NCBI RefSeq assembly: GCF_002924365.1
Contig: NZ_PQWB01000017.1
Coordinates: 299,289-363,288 of the forward strand
Source: Chromobacterium alticapitis
GTDB lineage: Bacteria > Pseudomonadota > Gammaproteobacteria > Burkholderiales > Chromobacteriaceae
Reading direction: 5' to 3'
Length of the DNA stretch: 64,000 nt
Shown here: positions 22,942 to 34,661 of the stretch, one piece after another
How positions within the stretch are numbered: the first letter of the stretch is position 1
Layout: each line of letters begins with the position of its first letter
The notes under the pieces: model-generated
What the model was told of the DNA's origin: nothing
The model's input: the letters and a program-made list of their open reading frames with translations, nothing else
Databases searched by the model: none
Made by a program: the position numbers and the translations under genes

Positions 22942-24993
22942 TTACAGCACGTTGACGGCGGGGGTGCCGGCGGCCACTTCCACGGTCTGCGTGCTGGCGG
23001 TGGCCGGAGACGGCGCGATGCCGTTCGCCAGCTTGGCCATCTTGTGGAAAGTGCAGCTGAGCTTGGCCGGCGTCAGCGTCACCACGGCGTAGCCCTGGGC
23101 GTCGGTGTCGACGTATTTGAGCCAGTTGCCGTTGAACTGCTTCAGCGTGTTGTTGAAGGTGTTGACCGTCTGGCCGTTCACCGTCTGGTAGATCAGCGGC
23201 GCGGCCATGGCGAAGGCCGGCACGGTGTCCACCACGTTCTTGAAGTAGCTGAAGAAGGAGTTGCTGGAGATGCCGGCGGTGACCAGATCCACCATCACCG
23301 GGGTGGGGCTGGCGGCGTCGAAGTCATCCATCACCGGGCCGGCGAAGAAGGCGTGGATGTCGCCGGTGATGCCCACCACATTGCCTATCTTATTGCTCTT
23401 CAGGAAGGCCATCAGCGCCTTGCGCTCGGCGTTGTAGCCGTCCCACTGGTCCGCGTTCAGGATGTACTGGTTCAGCAGCATGGACGGCGGCAGGCTGGCG
23501 TCCAGCATCGGTTTCAGCTTGGCGTTGAACACGGCGGCGCTGAGGGCGCCGCCGCTGAGGGCGGCCAGCAGCGGCTGGACATTGGCGTAGCTCAGCACCG
23601 GCGTGTCGCCGCTGACATTGGCTGTCTTCAGGTCTTGGTAGAAAGCACCGGCCAGTTGCTGCTGGGCGGCGCTAAGGTTGACGCCTTGCTGCGCCAGCGC
23701 GGCGATCAGGCCCTGAGTCAGCAGGCCGGCCACCGCCATGGTGCCGTCCACGCCCATGCGCAGCAGCGAGACTTCATTGCCCCACAGCTTCCAGGTGGTG
23801 GCGGCGCCCTGCATTTGCTGCTGCCACCAGGCGCGCTGGGTGTCGCCCAGAATGGAAACCATTTGCAAGTCGCCGCCCATGGCGGCGATCTTGGCCGCCT
23901 CCACCTGGGCCAGCGTGGCCTTGGGCACGAAATAGCGGCTGCCCAGATTGGCGAGGCCGGTATTGGGCGCGGCGTCTTCCGGAATGATGTGGTCGGCGCG
24001 GTACAGGCGCTGGTCGGTCATCACCAGCGTGGCCAGATTGCCGAAGGCGAAGCTGCGGTAGATCTGGATATTCTGGAACGAGGGATTGGACAGGTCGATA
24101 TTGACATCGGCTGGCGTGTATTCGAACCAGGCCTGGTTGGCGCTGCGGCGGCGCGGAATGTTGGGATAGTCGTCCTCGCCCGGATAATAAACCTGGCGGT
24201 CTTGCCAGCAGTCGTCGGAGAACTCGTGGTCGTCCCAGATCGAGATCACCGGGAAGTTGGCGTGCACGGCCTGGATGCGCGGGTCGGCGCGATAGCTCTT
24301 GTACAGGTAGCGGTAGTCGGCCAGCGTAGTGGCGTAGATGGCGCCGTCGGCCCGCTTGGTGCCGTTGGGCAGCGTCAGCGGCGGATGGCGGGTTTCGTTG
24401 CCGCCGGTCTGGAAGCCGGCGCCGACGGTCTCGTAAATGTAGTCGCCGACGTGCATCACGAAGTCCAGGTCCAGCTGGGCGATCTCGTCGAAGGCCCCCC
24501 AGTGGTTGACGCTCCAGTCCTGGCAGGTGATGTAGGCGAATTTCAGTTGGGAAACCGGCGTGCCGGCGGCCGGCGCGGTCTTGGTGCGGCCGACGGTGCT
24601 GACGGTGCCCCCGGTCAGGAAGCGATAGTAATAAGTCGTGGCGCTGTTGAGGCCGGTCACCTTGTGGCGCACGGTGTAGTCCCAGCCCGGGTCGGCGCTG
24701 AGCGCCTGGTTGACCAGTAGATTGGAGAAGTCCGCCTTGTCCGACAGCTGCACCGTCACGCCGAGGGAGCTGGCGCCGTCGCCGCCGTCGACGCGGGTCC
24801 ACAGGATGATGCTGTCCGGGCGCGGGTCGCCGGAGGCAACGCCCAGGTTGAACGCCTTGCCCGCCGCGAGCTGGCTTTGTCCGGGCGTCGGGGCGGCGCT
24901 GGCGTCTCCGCCGCCGCCGCAGCCGCTCAGCCCGCCGGCCGCCACCGATACCGTCAGAAAACTGCCCCATTTGAGGAATTGCCGCCTATCCAT
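22942..24993 (-). CDS. PhoD-like alkaline phosphatase/phosphodiesterase, Tat-exported lipoprotein candidate
   Basis: A 683-residue metallophosphatase. The N-terminus MDRRQFLKW is a twin-arginine signal, followed by LSGCGGGG, a possible lipobox cysteine. An N-terminal PhoD domain (residues about 50-140) precedes the catalytic region with MHVGDYIYE, SIWDDHEFSDDCW and GITGDIHAFF as metal-binding motifs. ATG 24993 is chosen over upstream in-frame starts because it begins the Tat motif and has GGAG upstream. It probably releases phosphate from phosphodiesters or phospholipids outside the cytoplasm. I saw no clear Pho box. Confidence 0.87.
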   Translation of the reverse strand: MDRRQFLKWGSFLTVSVAAGGLSGCGGGGDASAAPTPGQSQLAAGKAFNLGVASGDPRPDSIILWTRVDGGDGASSLGVTVQLSDKADFSNLLVNQALSADPGWDYTVRHKVTGLNSATTYYYRFLTGGTVSTVGRTKTAPAAGTPVSQLKFAYITCQDWSVNHWGAFDEIAQLDLDFVMHVGDYIYETVGAGFQTGGNETRHPPLTLPNGTKRADGAIYATTLADYRYLYKSYRADPRIQAVHANFPVISIWDDHEFSDDCWQDRQVYYPGEDDYPNIPRRRSANQAWFEYTPADVNIDLSNPSFQNIQIYRSFAFGNLATLVMTDQRLYRADHIIPEDAAPNTGLANLGSRYFVPKATLAQVEAAKIAAMGGDLQMVSILGDTQRAWWQQQMQGAATTWKLWGNEVSLLRMGVDGTMAVAGLLTQGLIAALAQQGVNLSAAQQQLAGAFYQDLKTANVSGDTPVLSYANVQPLLAALSGGALSAAVFNAKLKPMLDASLPPSMLLNQYILNADQWDGYNAERKALMAFLKSNKIGNVVGITGDIHAFFAGPVMDDFDAASPTPVMVDLVTAGISSNSFFSYFKNVVDTVPAFAMAAPLIYQTVNGQTVNTFNNTLKQFNGNWLKYVDTDAQGYAVVTLTPAKLSCTFHKMAKLANGIAPSPATASTQTVEVAAGTPAVNVL

Positions 24994-25251
24994 CGCTTCT
25001 CCAGAATTTCTCATGTTGTTGGTATGAAAACTGCTGATTATTGCAACAGAATATTTAAATCGCGTGAATGGTTCGGTCAATTAAATCGAGCGTTTGCTCT
25101 ATCAAGCGTCGTCTAAATCCAACACTTGTCTGTTACCCTACTCTTGATCTGGCGCACCCTCGCCCCCATAACCATGGCTGGGAATGTGCTACACTTTTCA
25201 GCATTTTTTGCGGACACGCCTTCCGGCCCGCTGGTTTCTGGATTCGACTAC

Positions 25252-27963
<2,712 letters not shown>

Positions 27964-27982
27964 TGCGCTGATGGATCTACCC

Positions 27983-28010
27983 AAAAGCCGACGCTTGCGT
28001 CGGCTTTTTT
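27983..28010 (+). terminator. Rho-independent terminator of secA
   Basis: Stem AAAAGCCGAC / GTCGGCTTTT with GCTTGC at the tip, followed by further T residues. Confidence 0.9.
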
Positions 28011-28384
28011 GATTTTCGGGCTCGGCGTCTCATGCGCCGCTGGCTTTGCAACACCCTGGCGCAGAAACGTAGCGCGGGTTGGCCTCCGGCCATACCCGCG
28101 AAAGATGCGACCGCGCGATCTTGATCGTAAGGCTGCATGAGTCGCGGCAATGGCGGCTGGCGGATTCGCCGGCATCGCGCCGGCGGCAAGGCTTTCCAAC
28201 ACCAAGGCGCAGTGATAGCATGTCGGCGGGTCAACAGTTCACCCAGGCGTCGCCGGCGATTTCGCCACGCTAAACCTGTCTTGGCAGCATCACCCACTTA
28301 CCGCTTGGCTCGAACCTCGTGCCAGGCCGCAACGGCGACCGCGGCAGTCCTCCCCGACCTTGGCACGCAGACAGGATTCGAACC
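28011..28384. other. Intergenic region between secA and the DUF2087 gene
   Basis: 374 bases without a convincing gene. It contains R1 copy a (28069-28102) and other short GC-rich dyads such as CGCCGG/CCGGCG. The promoter of the DUF2087 gene is presumably in the right half, but I see no clear -35/-10 pair. Confidence 0.5.
28069..28102 (+). repeat. R1 palindromic repeat, copy a
   Basis: A 34-bp element GTAGCGCGGGTTGGCC...GGCCATACCCGCGA that can fold on itself with one bulge. Copies recur at 29052, 29122, 57365 and 57479. Confidence 0.75.
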
Positions 28385-28990
28385 ATGTCTCGCACGCTTT
28401 ATCCGTTTTACAGCAGCGATATCTCCGCGCTCGCCCGTTCTCTGAAGCAGCAATGGGCGGAGCAGACCGAGCCGCCGGGCCATCTGCAAATCCTCAATAT
28501 GCTGGCGCGCGCGGCCGGCTTCCAAAACTTCCAGCATTTGCGCGCCGAGCATGATAGGCCATCGCCGGCCGAAGCCAAAACCGTCTCCGCGGCGACGCAG
28601 CGTTTACTGCGCCACTTCGACGCGGAGGGCCGCCTGATGCGTTGGCCGAAGAAGTTCAGCGAGCAGCGCGCTTGCCTGTGGGCGATATGGGCCGGCTTGC
28701 CGCGCGGCGAAGAGTGGGACGAGCCGGGCGTGAATATCGCCATCCGCGCGCAAGAAGCTTTTGGAGATCATGTGTTGATCCGGCGCGAACTGGTGGAAGG
28801 CGGCTGGGTAGGCCGCACCGACGATTGCCGGCGCTATTGGCTGCAGGAGCCAGAGGCGCCGGAGGGGATGGTGGAGTTGATCGCGCAAGTGAGCCTGCGC
28901 CGCCCCCTCTCCCCAACCCCTCTCCCGCGAGGGGAGAGGGGCTTGCCGCCTCGCGACGTCTCGAGCGATGAGAGCGCCGTAGCCCGGTAG
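28385..28990 (+). CDS. DUF2087-domain protein with a repeat-derived C-terminus
   Basis: A 201-residue protein. Residues about 70-160 match DUF2087 (LLRHFDAEGRLMRWPKK, then EPGVNIAIRAQEAFGDHVLIRRELVEGG in outline), a winged-helix-like domain sometimes attached to regulators. The N-terminal 60 residues (NMLARAAGFQNFQHLRAEH) resemble a small helical DNA-related region. From about residue 173 the frame runs through repeat R2 (SPTPLPRGERG) and into R3, whose TAG supplies the stop. The native C-terminus was probably lost or extended when repeats arrived. Function unknown. Confidence 0.72.
   Translation: MSRTLYPFYSSDISALARSLKQQWAEQTEPPGHLQILNMLARAAGFQNFQHLRAEHDRPSPAEAKTVSAATQRLLRHFDAEGRLMRWPKKFSEQRACLWAIWAGLPRGEEWDEPGVNIAIRAQEAFGDHVLIRRELVEGGWVGRTDDCRRYWLQEPEAPEGMVELIAQVSLRRPLSPTPLPRGERGLPPRDVSSDESAVAR
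28903..28941 (+). repeat. R2 CTCTCCCC hairpin repeat, copy a
   Basis: CCCCCTCTCCCC...CCCTCTCCCGCGAGGGGAGAGGGG forms a strong stem and encodes part of the C-terminus of the DUF2087 protein. Related copies lie at 29187-29235 (opposite orientation) and 57301-57328. Confidence 0.75.
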
Positions 28991-29022
28991 GGCGGCAGCC
29001 CGGCTTTGCCGGGCGTTCCGCC
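28986..29022 (+). repeat. R3 palindromic repeat, copy a
   Basis: GGTAGGGCGGCAGCCC...GGGCGTTCCGCC, a hairpin-forming element also found at 49064-49101 and inverted at 49592-49623. Its TAG is the stop codon of the DUF2087 gene. Confidence 0.75.
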
Positions 29023-29051
29023 AATGCCTCAGCACGGGACGCGTCAGCGCC

Positions 29052-29085
29052 GTAGCGCGGGTTGGCCGCTAGGCCATACCCGCGA
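29052..29085 (+). repeat. R1 palindromic repeat, copy b
   Basis: Same element as copy a, paired with an inverted copy 36 nt downstream, the doublet layout of REPIN elements. Confidence 0.75.
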
Positions 29086-29121
29086 TCCCAATCCTCATCA
29101 AGCTCTTATGACTTATCTCAT

Positions 29122-29152
29122 TCGCGGGTATGGCAGAGCCAACCCGCGCTAC
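29122..29152 (-). repeat. R1 palindromic repeat, copy c (inverted)
   Basis: TCGCGGGTATGGC...GCCAACCCGCGCTAC, the inverted partner of copy b. Confidence 0.75.
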
Positions 29153-29186
29153 GGGCGATTCGGCGCTTGGAAAGATAAGCAGCGCA

Positions 29187-29235
29187 TCTCCCCTCTCCCC
29201 TCTCCCCTCGCGGGAGAGGGGCTGGGGGAGAGGGG
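29187..29235 (-). repeat. R2 CTCTCCCC hairpin repeat, copy b
   Basis: Opposite orientation to copy a. It lies just after the stop of the TlpA-like gene and could act as its transcript end. Confidence 0.7.
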
Positions 29236-29237
29236 GA

Positions 29238-29717
29238 TTACAGATACGGCTTCACCGCCGCTTCCAGCTTTTTCTCGTCCAGCTTGCCGGTCAGCGTGGC
29301 GGCGATCTTGCCGCTGCGGTCCAGCACCAGCGTGTAAGGTAGGCCGCCGGTCTTGTTGCCCAGGCCGCGCATCAGGTCCAGCGTGTCGTCGTTGCCCAGC
29401 AGGATGGGGTAGCCGATCTTCAGCTGCTTGACGAAGGGCTCCACCTGTTCCTTGCTGTCCAGCGCCACGCCCACCACCTCCACGCCCTTGGGCGACAGCT
29501 TCTTGCGCAGGCCGTTCAGCATCGGCATTTCCTCGCGGCACGGTCCGCACCAGGTGGCCCAGAAGTTCAACACGGTCACCTTGCCCTTGTAGGCGGACAT
29601 CGCCACCGGCTTGGCGTCCAGGCTGGAGAAGCGGCTTTGCTCCAGCGAGGGGGCGGCGTGGGCGGCCAGCGGCAGCGCGGCCAGCAGCAAGGAGACGAAC
29701 AGGCGTTTGGATTTCAT
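29238..29717 (-). CDS. TlpA/ResA-like periplasmic thioredoxin
   Basis: A 159-residue protein with a signal peptide (MKSKRLFVSLLLAALPLAAHA) and a redox motif WATWCGPCREEMP. It is expected to reduce disulfides or apocytochromes in the periplasm. I chose ATG 29717 because AGGAA lies seven nt upstream; ATG 29723 is too close to it. The gene stands alone, between repeats and a divergent PfkB kinase gene. A second TlpA-like protein is encoded at 49.6 kb. Confidence 0.9.
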   Translation of the reverse strand: MKSKRLFVSLLLAALPLAAHAAPSLEQSRFSSLDAKPVAMSAYKGKVTVLNFWATWCGPCREEMPMLNGLRKKLSPKGVEVVGVALDSKEQVEPFVKQLKIGYPILLGNDDTLDLMRGLGNKTGGLPYTLVLDRSGKIAATLTGKLDEKKLEAAVKPYL

Positions 29718-29837
29718 GGGCATTTCCTGTGATGTCAATGGAATTGTCTTGGATTTCCGCAACTTGCGTGCATCCGGGGATGATCGAAAAAGAAACTTCA
29801 TGTTAAAATGTTCGATTGATTACTTTGCGGAGTGGGC

Positions 29838-30782
29838 ATGTCTATCCTCGTCTGCGGGGCGCTCGCATACGATACCCTGTTCTCGTTCCAAGGCCGCTTC
29901 GACAGCCAGATCCTGCCGGATCAGCTGCACAAGATTTCGACCACCTTTCTCGCCCCGACGATGCGCCGTGAATTCGGCGGCATGGCCGGCAATATCGCCT
30001 ACAGCCTGTGCCTGCTGGGCGAGAAGCCTATTGTGATGGGCGTGGTCGGCGAGGACTTCGAGCCATATCGTCAACACCTGAAACGGGTGGGCGTGGACGA
30101 CCGTTTCATCCGTCTGATCCGCAAGCAGTATACCCCGCAATGCTTCGGCATTGCCGATAAGGACGGCAACCAGCTGATGGCCTTCCATCCGGGGGCGATG
30201 GACTTCGCCACCGAGAACCACGTGTCCGACATCCAGGACCCGATCGAGCTGGCCATCCTGTCGCCAGGCGGCTACACCGCCTTCATCCAGCACTCGCGAG
30301 AGCTGGCGGCGGCGGGCATTCCGTTCATCTTCGATCCGGGCCAGGAGCTGCCGTTGCTGTCGCGCGACGAGATCCACGAGATCGTCGAGCTGGCCAGCTA
30401 TGTGGCGATCAACGACTACGAAAGCGAGCTGATGCGCGAACGCGCCGGCCTGACCGTCGATGACCTGCGCAAGAAGGTGAAGGCGCTGATCGTCACCCGC
30501 GGCTCCAAGGGCGCCGAGATCTACGTCGACGACACCGTGCACTTGATTCCGCGCGTGCAGATGCCCATCAAGCCGGTGGACCCGATGGGTTGCGGCGACG
30601 CGTTCCGCGCCGGCTTGCTGTGGGGCATCAGCCGTGGGGTGGATTGGAAGATCACCGGCCGCCTGGCCAATGTGATCGGCGCGATCAAGGTCACCACGCC
30701 GGGCTGCCAGAACCACTTCTTCGATTGGGATTCTCTGAAAGACATCTACTTCGAAGCCTATGGCGAGAGATGGCCGCTGTAA
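29838..30782 (+). CDS. PfkB-family carbohydrate/nucleoside kinase
   Basis: A 314-residue ribokinase-fold kinase. The N-terminal GGMAGNIAYSLCLLG and the C-terminal DPMGCGDAFRAGLLWG (catalytic Asp in GCGD) mark the PfkB family; annotation as adenosine or sugar kinase is common for close relatives. The ATG at 29838 has GGAG upstream. The gene is single, with its own terminator. Substrate uncertain. Confidence 0.88.
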   Translation: MSILVCGALAYDTLFSFQGRFDSQILPDQLHKISTTFLAPTMRREFGGMAGNIAYSLCLLGEKPIVMGVVGEDFEPYRQHLKRVGVDDRFIRLIRKQYTPQCFGIADKDGNQLMAFHPGAMDFATENHVSDIQDPIELAILSPGGYTAFIQHSRELAAAGIPFIFDPGQELPLLSRDEIHEIVELASYVAINDYESELMRERAGLTVDDLRKKVKALIVTRGSKGAEIYVDDTVHLIPRVQMPIKPVDPMGCGDAFRAGLLWGISRGVDWKITGRLANVIGAIKVTTPGCQNHFFDWDSLKDIYFEAYGERWPL

Positions 30783-30802
30783 GCGCGCTCGCTTAGAATC
30801 GA

Positions 30803-30835
30803 AAGGCACCGCGCTGCGCGGTGCCTTTTGTTTTA
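30803..30835 (+). terminator. Rho-independent terminator of the PfkB kinase gene
   Basis: Stem GGCACCGCG / CGCGGTGCC with a CTG loop, then TTTTGTTTT. Confidence 0.9.
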
Positions 30836-30911
30836 ACCAGGCTCGTCCCACTTGAATATGCGAGCCGGCACCCCCACCATAAGTGGATTCAAACACGCCC
30901 AAGGGAAGACC

Positions 30912-32195
30912 ATGTCACCCGTTCCGCACCTGGCCACCGCCCTCACCGGCCCGCTGTACGAGCTGGAGAGCCGCATTCTGGCCGCTCAGCCGCAGATCGA
31001 GCACTGGTTCCGCAGCCAATGGCATGCCCATGCCGCGCCGTTCTACGGCTCGGTGGACCTGCGCAACAGCGGCTTCAAGCTGGCGCCGGTGGACATGAAT
31101 CTGTTCCCGGGCGGGCACAATAATCTGAACCCGGAATTCCTGCCGCTGGCGGTGCAAGCCGCGCAAAGCGCCGTGGACAAAGTGTGTCCCGAGGCGCGCA
31201 GCATCCTGCTGATACCGGAAAACCATACTCGCAACACGTTCTATCTGCAGAACGTGGCCACCCTGGTGCACATTTTCGAGCAGGCCGGCCTGAAGGTGCG
31301 TCTGGGTTCGCTGAATCCGGAAATCACCGAACCGACCGAGCTGGCCGCCGCCAACGGCGACAAGCTGACGCTGGAACCGCTGGAGCGCCGCGGCAACCGC
31401 CTGGTGCTGGCCGACGGCTTCAATCCCTGCGTGGTGCTGCTGAACAACGATCTGTCCGGCGGCATCCCGGATTTGCTGAAAAACCTGGAGCAGACCCTGC
31501 TGCCGCCGCTGCACGCCGGCTGGGCGGTGCGGCGCAAGACCCACCATTTCGAAGCGTACGACAAGGTCAGCAGCGAGTTCGCCAAGTTGATCTCCATCGA
31601 CCCGTGGACCATCAACCCCTACTTCGCCAGCTGCCGCGGCCTGGACTTCCATGCCCGCACCGGCGAGGAGCAACTGGCCGAGACGGTGTCGCAGATGCTG
31701 GACAAGATCCGCGCCAAGTACCGCGAATACGGCATCGACAACGACCCCTTCGTCATCGTCAAGGCCGACGCCGGCACTTACGGCATGGGCGTGATGAGCG
31801 TGAAGAGCCCGGACGAGGTGCTAGGCCTGAACCGCAAGGCGCGCAACAAGATGTCGGTGGTCAAGGAAGGCCTGGAAGTATCCGAGGTGATCGTGCAGGA
31901 AGGCGTGTACACCTTCGAGACCGTCAACGAGGCGGTGGCCGAGCCGGTGGTCTACATGATGGACCGCTACGTCACCGGCGGCTTCTACCGCGTCCACACC
32001 GGCCGCGGCATAGACGAAAACCTGAACGCGCCGGGCATGCATTTTGTGCCGCTGTCGTTCGAAACCGCGTGCCTGCCGGACCGCAAGGGCCTGCCGGATT
32101 GCGCGCCCAACCGCTTCTATGCTTATGGCGTGATCTCGCGGCTGGCGCTGCTGGCCGCTTCGCTGGAGCTGGAAGCCACCGATCCGGACGCATGA
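30912..32195 (+). CDS. gshA: Glutamate-cysteine ligase (GshA, ferrooxidans type)
   Basis: A 427-residue enzyme catalysing the first step of glutathione synthesis, ATP-dependent joining of glutamate and cysteine. It is unlike E. coli GshA and matches the betaproteobacterial type (VDMNLFPGGHNNLNPEF, PFVIVKADAGTYGMGVMSV, MDRYVTGGFYRVHTGRG). ATG 30912 has a purine-rich AAGGGAAG upstream; the longer frame lacks one. gshB follows after one small gene, giving a glutathione locus. Confidence 0.92.
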   Translation: MSPVPHLATALTGPLYELESRILAAQPQIEHWFRSQWHAHAAPFYGSVDLRNSGFKLAPVDMNLFPGGHNNLNPEFLPLAVQAAQSAVDKVCPEARSILLIPENHTRNTFYLQNVATLVHIFEQAGLKVRLGSLNPEITEPTELAAANGDKLTLEPLERRGNRLVLADGFNPCVVLLNNDLSGGIPDLLKNLEQTLLPPLHAGWAVRRKTHHFEAYDKVSSEFAKLISIDPWTINPYFASCRGLDFHARTGEEQLAETVSQMLDKIRAKYREYGIDNDPFVIVKADAGTYGMGVMSVKSPDEVLGLNRKARNKMSVVKEGLEVSEVIVQEGVYTFETVNEAVAEPVVYMMDRYVTGGFYRVHTGRGIDENLNAPGMHFVPLSFETACLPDRKGLPDCAPNRFYAYGVISRLALLAASLELEATDPDA

Positions 32196-32329
32196 TGAAT
32201 GATCCCGTCGGCATGTCATGCCATTGGCCTTAAGATAGAATGTCGTCGAAAGCCGCATCGTGCGGTTTTCGACAATGTTCGACCTTAACCATGGATGACG
32301 GGCCGCTTTGGCCGGCCCGCAGAGACGAA

Positions 32330-32815
32330 ATGAAGAAACTTCTTTGTGCAGGCCTGATGATGGCGGCCGCCGGCTTTTGCCTGGCGGACGCGCCGGCGAT
32401 CAAGGTTTCCCCCAGCGCGGACTTCAGCAACCCCGCGATGATCAACAGCAATGTACGCGACGAATGCAAGCTGCCGGAATCGCAAGCCGCCGCCAGCATG
32501 AGGGCGCTGCAGGAAGCCGGCGTGACGGCTGAGACAGCGCCGGAAGACCAACTGAAGGCTAACGGCTACTATCTGAAGCTTCGGCTAGAAAACGCGGTGT
32601 CTATGGGCAATGCTTTCATAGGACACCGCAAGTTCGTCGCGATGTCCGCCCAGTTGTACAAGGATGGCAAGCTGCTGGACACTTTCACAGGCTCCCGCGA
32701 TTCGATGGGCGGCATGTGGGGCGGCTTCAAGGGCTCTTGTTCCGTATTGGAGCGCTGCACGCAAACCCTGAGCAAGGACTTGGCTGCCTGGGTCAAGACC
32801 AAGCTCTCCTCTTAA
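32330..32815 (+). CDS. Small secreted protein of unknown function
   Basis: A 161-residue protein with a clear signal peptide (MKKLLCAGLMMAAAGFCLA, cleavage after ADA). The mature part has three cysteines (DECKLPES, GSCSVLERC) and no motif I recognise, except GGMWGGFKGSCSVLERC, which hints at a DUF4410-like exported fold. It sits between gshA and gshB on the same strand; co-transcription is plausible. Function unknown. Confidence 0.75.
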   Translation: MKKLLCAGLMMAAAGFCLADAPAIKVSPSADFSNPAMINSNVRDECKLPESQAAASMRALQEAGVTAETAPEDQLKANGYYLKLRLENAVSMGNAFIGHRKFVAMSAQLYKDGKLLDTFTGSRDSMGGMWGGFKGSCSVLERCTQTLSKDLAAWVKTKLSS

Positions 32816-32863
32816 CGCCGCGCTAGATCCTGGCGCCGCCTCCTTCTCCAGAAAGACCTTGTC

Positions 32864-33808
32864 ATGAGAATTTTATTCATCGCCGATCCGTTGGAGCACT
32901 TCAAGATCTACAAGGACACCACCTTCGCGATGATGGAGGAGGCGCACCGCCGCGGCCACGCGGTCAGCTTCGCCGAGGCCCATCAGCTGTCGGTGGAGGG
33001 CGGCCGCATCCTGGTGGATGCGGTGGATCTGACCGTCACCGACGAGCGCCCGCATTGGTACAAGCTGGGGCAAAAGCTGCGCCAGCCGCTGCAGGCCTTC
33101 AGCGCGGTCATCATGCGCAAGGACCCGCCGTTCGACATGGAATACCTGTACGCCTCCCAGCTGTTCAGCCTGGCCGAGCAGCAAGGCGTCAAGGTGTTCA
33201 CCAGCGGCCAGGCGCTGCGCGATTTCAATGAAAAGCTGGCCATCCTGCAGTTCCCGGACCTGACCGCGCCCACGCTGATCACGGCGGAGGCGCATCGTTT
33301 GCGCGCCTTCGTCAACCAGCACCAGGACGCGATCTTCAAGCCGCTGGATAGCATGGGCGGCGACAGCATCTTCCGCGTGAGGCCGGACGACGCCAATCTG
33401 TCGGTCATCATCGAAACCATCACCCAGCGCGGACGGCGCACCATCATGGCGCAGCGCTACATCCCGGAAATCCGCGATGGCGACAAGCGCATCCTGGTGA
33501 TAGACGGCGTGCCGGTCGATTACTGCCTGGCGCGCATTCCGGCGGCCGGCGAGACGCGCGGCAATCTGGCGGCGGGCGGCCGCGGCGAGGCGCGGCCCTT
33601 GAGCGCGCGCGACCGCGAGATCGCCGAGACGGTCGGGCCGGAACTGAAGAAGCGCGGCATCTTGCTGGCCGGGCTGGATGTGATCGGCAACTATCTCACC
33701 GAAGTCAACGTCACCAGCCCCACCTGCTTCCGTGAGATCATGGACCAGAGCGGCATCAATGTGGCCGGCCTGTACATCGACGCGCTGGAGCGCCATTGCC
33801 AGCATTGA
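32864..33808 (+). CDS. gshB: Glutathione synthetase
   Basis: A 314-residue ATP-grasp enzyme joining glycine to gamma-glutamylcysteine. Family motifs are [64 protein letters not shown] and [13 protein letters not shown]. Normal length. It is followed 16 nt later by dgkA. Confidence 0.97.
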   Translation: MRILFIADPLEHFKIYKDTTFAMMEEAHRRGHAVSFAEAHQLSVEGGRILVDAVDLTVTDERPHWYKLGQKLRQPLQAFSAVIMRKDPPFDMEYLYASQLFSLAEQQGVKVFTSGQALRDFNEKLAILQFPDLTAPTLITAEAHRLRAFVNQHQDAIFKPLDSMGGDSIFRVRPDDANLSVIIETITQRGRRTIMAQRYIPEIRDGDKRILVIDGVPVDYCLARIPAAGETRGNLAAGGRGEARPLSARDREIAETVGPELKKRGILLAGLDVIGNYLTEVNVTSPTCFREIMDQSGINVAGLYIDALERHCQH

Positions 33809-33824
33809 GGCGGCAGAGGGAGCG

Positions 33825-34205
33825 ATGGGAAAAATGGAAGAAAGCCCGTTCAAGGGCAAGAAGGGTCTGACGCGGCTGATCAATGCCTTCGGCTATTCGC
33901 TGGACGGCCTGAAGGCGGCGCTGCGCCATGAGGACGCCTTCCGCCAGCTGAGCATCCTGGCCCTGATCCTCATTCCCATGGCCTTCGTCGTCCATACCAC
34001 GCCGCTGGCGCGCGCGCTCTTGGTGGCCAGCAGCCTGGCCACGCTGATCATCGAGCTGCTCAATTCCGCGATCGAGGCGGCGGTGGACCACACCTCGCTG
34101 GAGCGCCATCCGTTGGCCAAGCGCGCCAAGGACATGGGCAGCGCGGCCCAGCTCTTGGGCCTGATCAATCTGGCCACAGTGTGGGGCATCGTGCTGTTCG
34201 GCTGA
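33825..34205 (+). CDS. dgkA: Diacylglycerol kinase
   Basis: A 126-residue integral membrane kinase that recycles diacylglycerol. It has three transmembrane helices and the signature ELLNSAIEAAVDHTS with the catalytic Glu. GAGGGA precedes ATG 33825. The terminator at 34241 ends the gshA-dgkA block. Confidence 0.95.
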   Translation: MGKMEESPFKGKKGLTRLINAFGYSLDGLKAALRHEDAFRQLSILALILIPMAFVVHTTPLARALLVASSLATLIIELLNSAIEAAVDHTSLERHPLAKRAKDMGSAAQLLGLINLATVWGIVLFG

Positions 34206-34240
34206 GGGAACCGCCAGGACTTATCCGGCTCTGACTATCA

Positions 34241-34269
34241 GGCCCTGCCATGCTGGCGGGGCCTTTTTT
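34241..34269 (+). terminator. Rho-independent terminator after dgkA
   Basis: Stem GGCCCTGCC / GGCGGGGCC (one G-T pair) with loop ATGCT, then TTTTTT. Confidence 0.8.
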
Positions 34270-34292
34270 CATGTCGGAACGGGAGATGCGAT

Positions 34293-34661
34293 ATGTGGAT
34301 ATCGCCGCAGCAGGCGGGCGTCGAGGAGTGGGTGCAGAACCTGGCGCTATGGCTGAAACTGGGCGTGGAGGCCTGTGGCGCGCTGATCATAGGTGCGGGG
34401 GTGTTGCTGGCGGCTGGCCGTTGCCTGCGGCAGCGCCTGGCCGGGCGCCCCAGCGATTACAACCAGCTGCGGCTGACCTTTGCCCGCTTCCTGGCGCTAG
34501 CCTTGGAGTTGCAGCTGGCGGCGGACATCTTGTCCACCGCCGTGGCGCCGAGCTGGGACCAGATAGGCAAGCTGGGGGCCATCGCCGTGCTGCGCACGGC
34601 GCTGAATTACTTCCTGGCGCGGGAAATCCGCGAGGCGGAGGGGAGCCGTGCGGCGGCTTAA
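34293..34661 (+). CDS. DUF1622-family membrane protein
   Basis: A 122-residue protein with about three transmembrane segments. DYNQLRLTFARFLALALELQLAADILSTAV is the DUF1622 core shown in parts: LTFARFLALALE and LAADILSTAVAPSWDQIGKL. These proteins are uncharacterised. It ends immediately next to the stop of the convergent gene at 34662. Confidence 0.8.
   Translation: MWISPQQAGVEEWVQNLALWLKLGVEACGALIIGAGVLLAAGRCLRQRLAGRPSDYNQLRLTFARFLALALELQLAADILSTAVAPSWDQIGKLGAIAVLRTALNYFLAREIREAEGSRAAA

Noticed and set aside
28011-29240. CRISPR array suggested by several repeats in a short interval
   Set aside because: The repeats are three different palindromic families with irregular spacing and orientation; no uniform repeat-spacer pattern.
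32205-32240. Fourth copy of the shared cluster promoter motif (TGTCATGC then TTGGCCTTAAG)
   Set aside because: Spacing between the halves is far shorter than the 15 nt conserved in the other three, and the downstream gene is unrelated.
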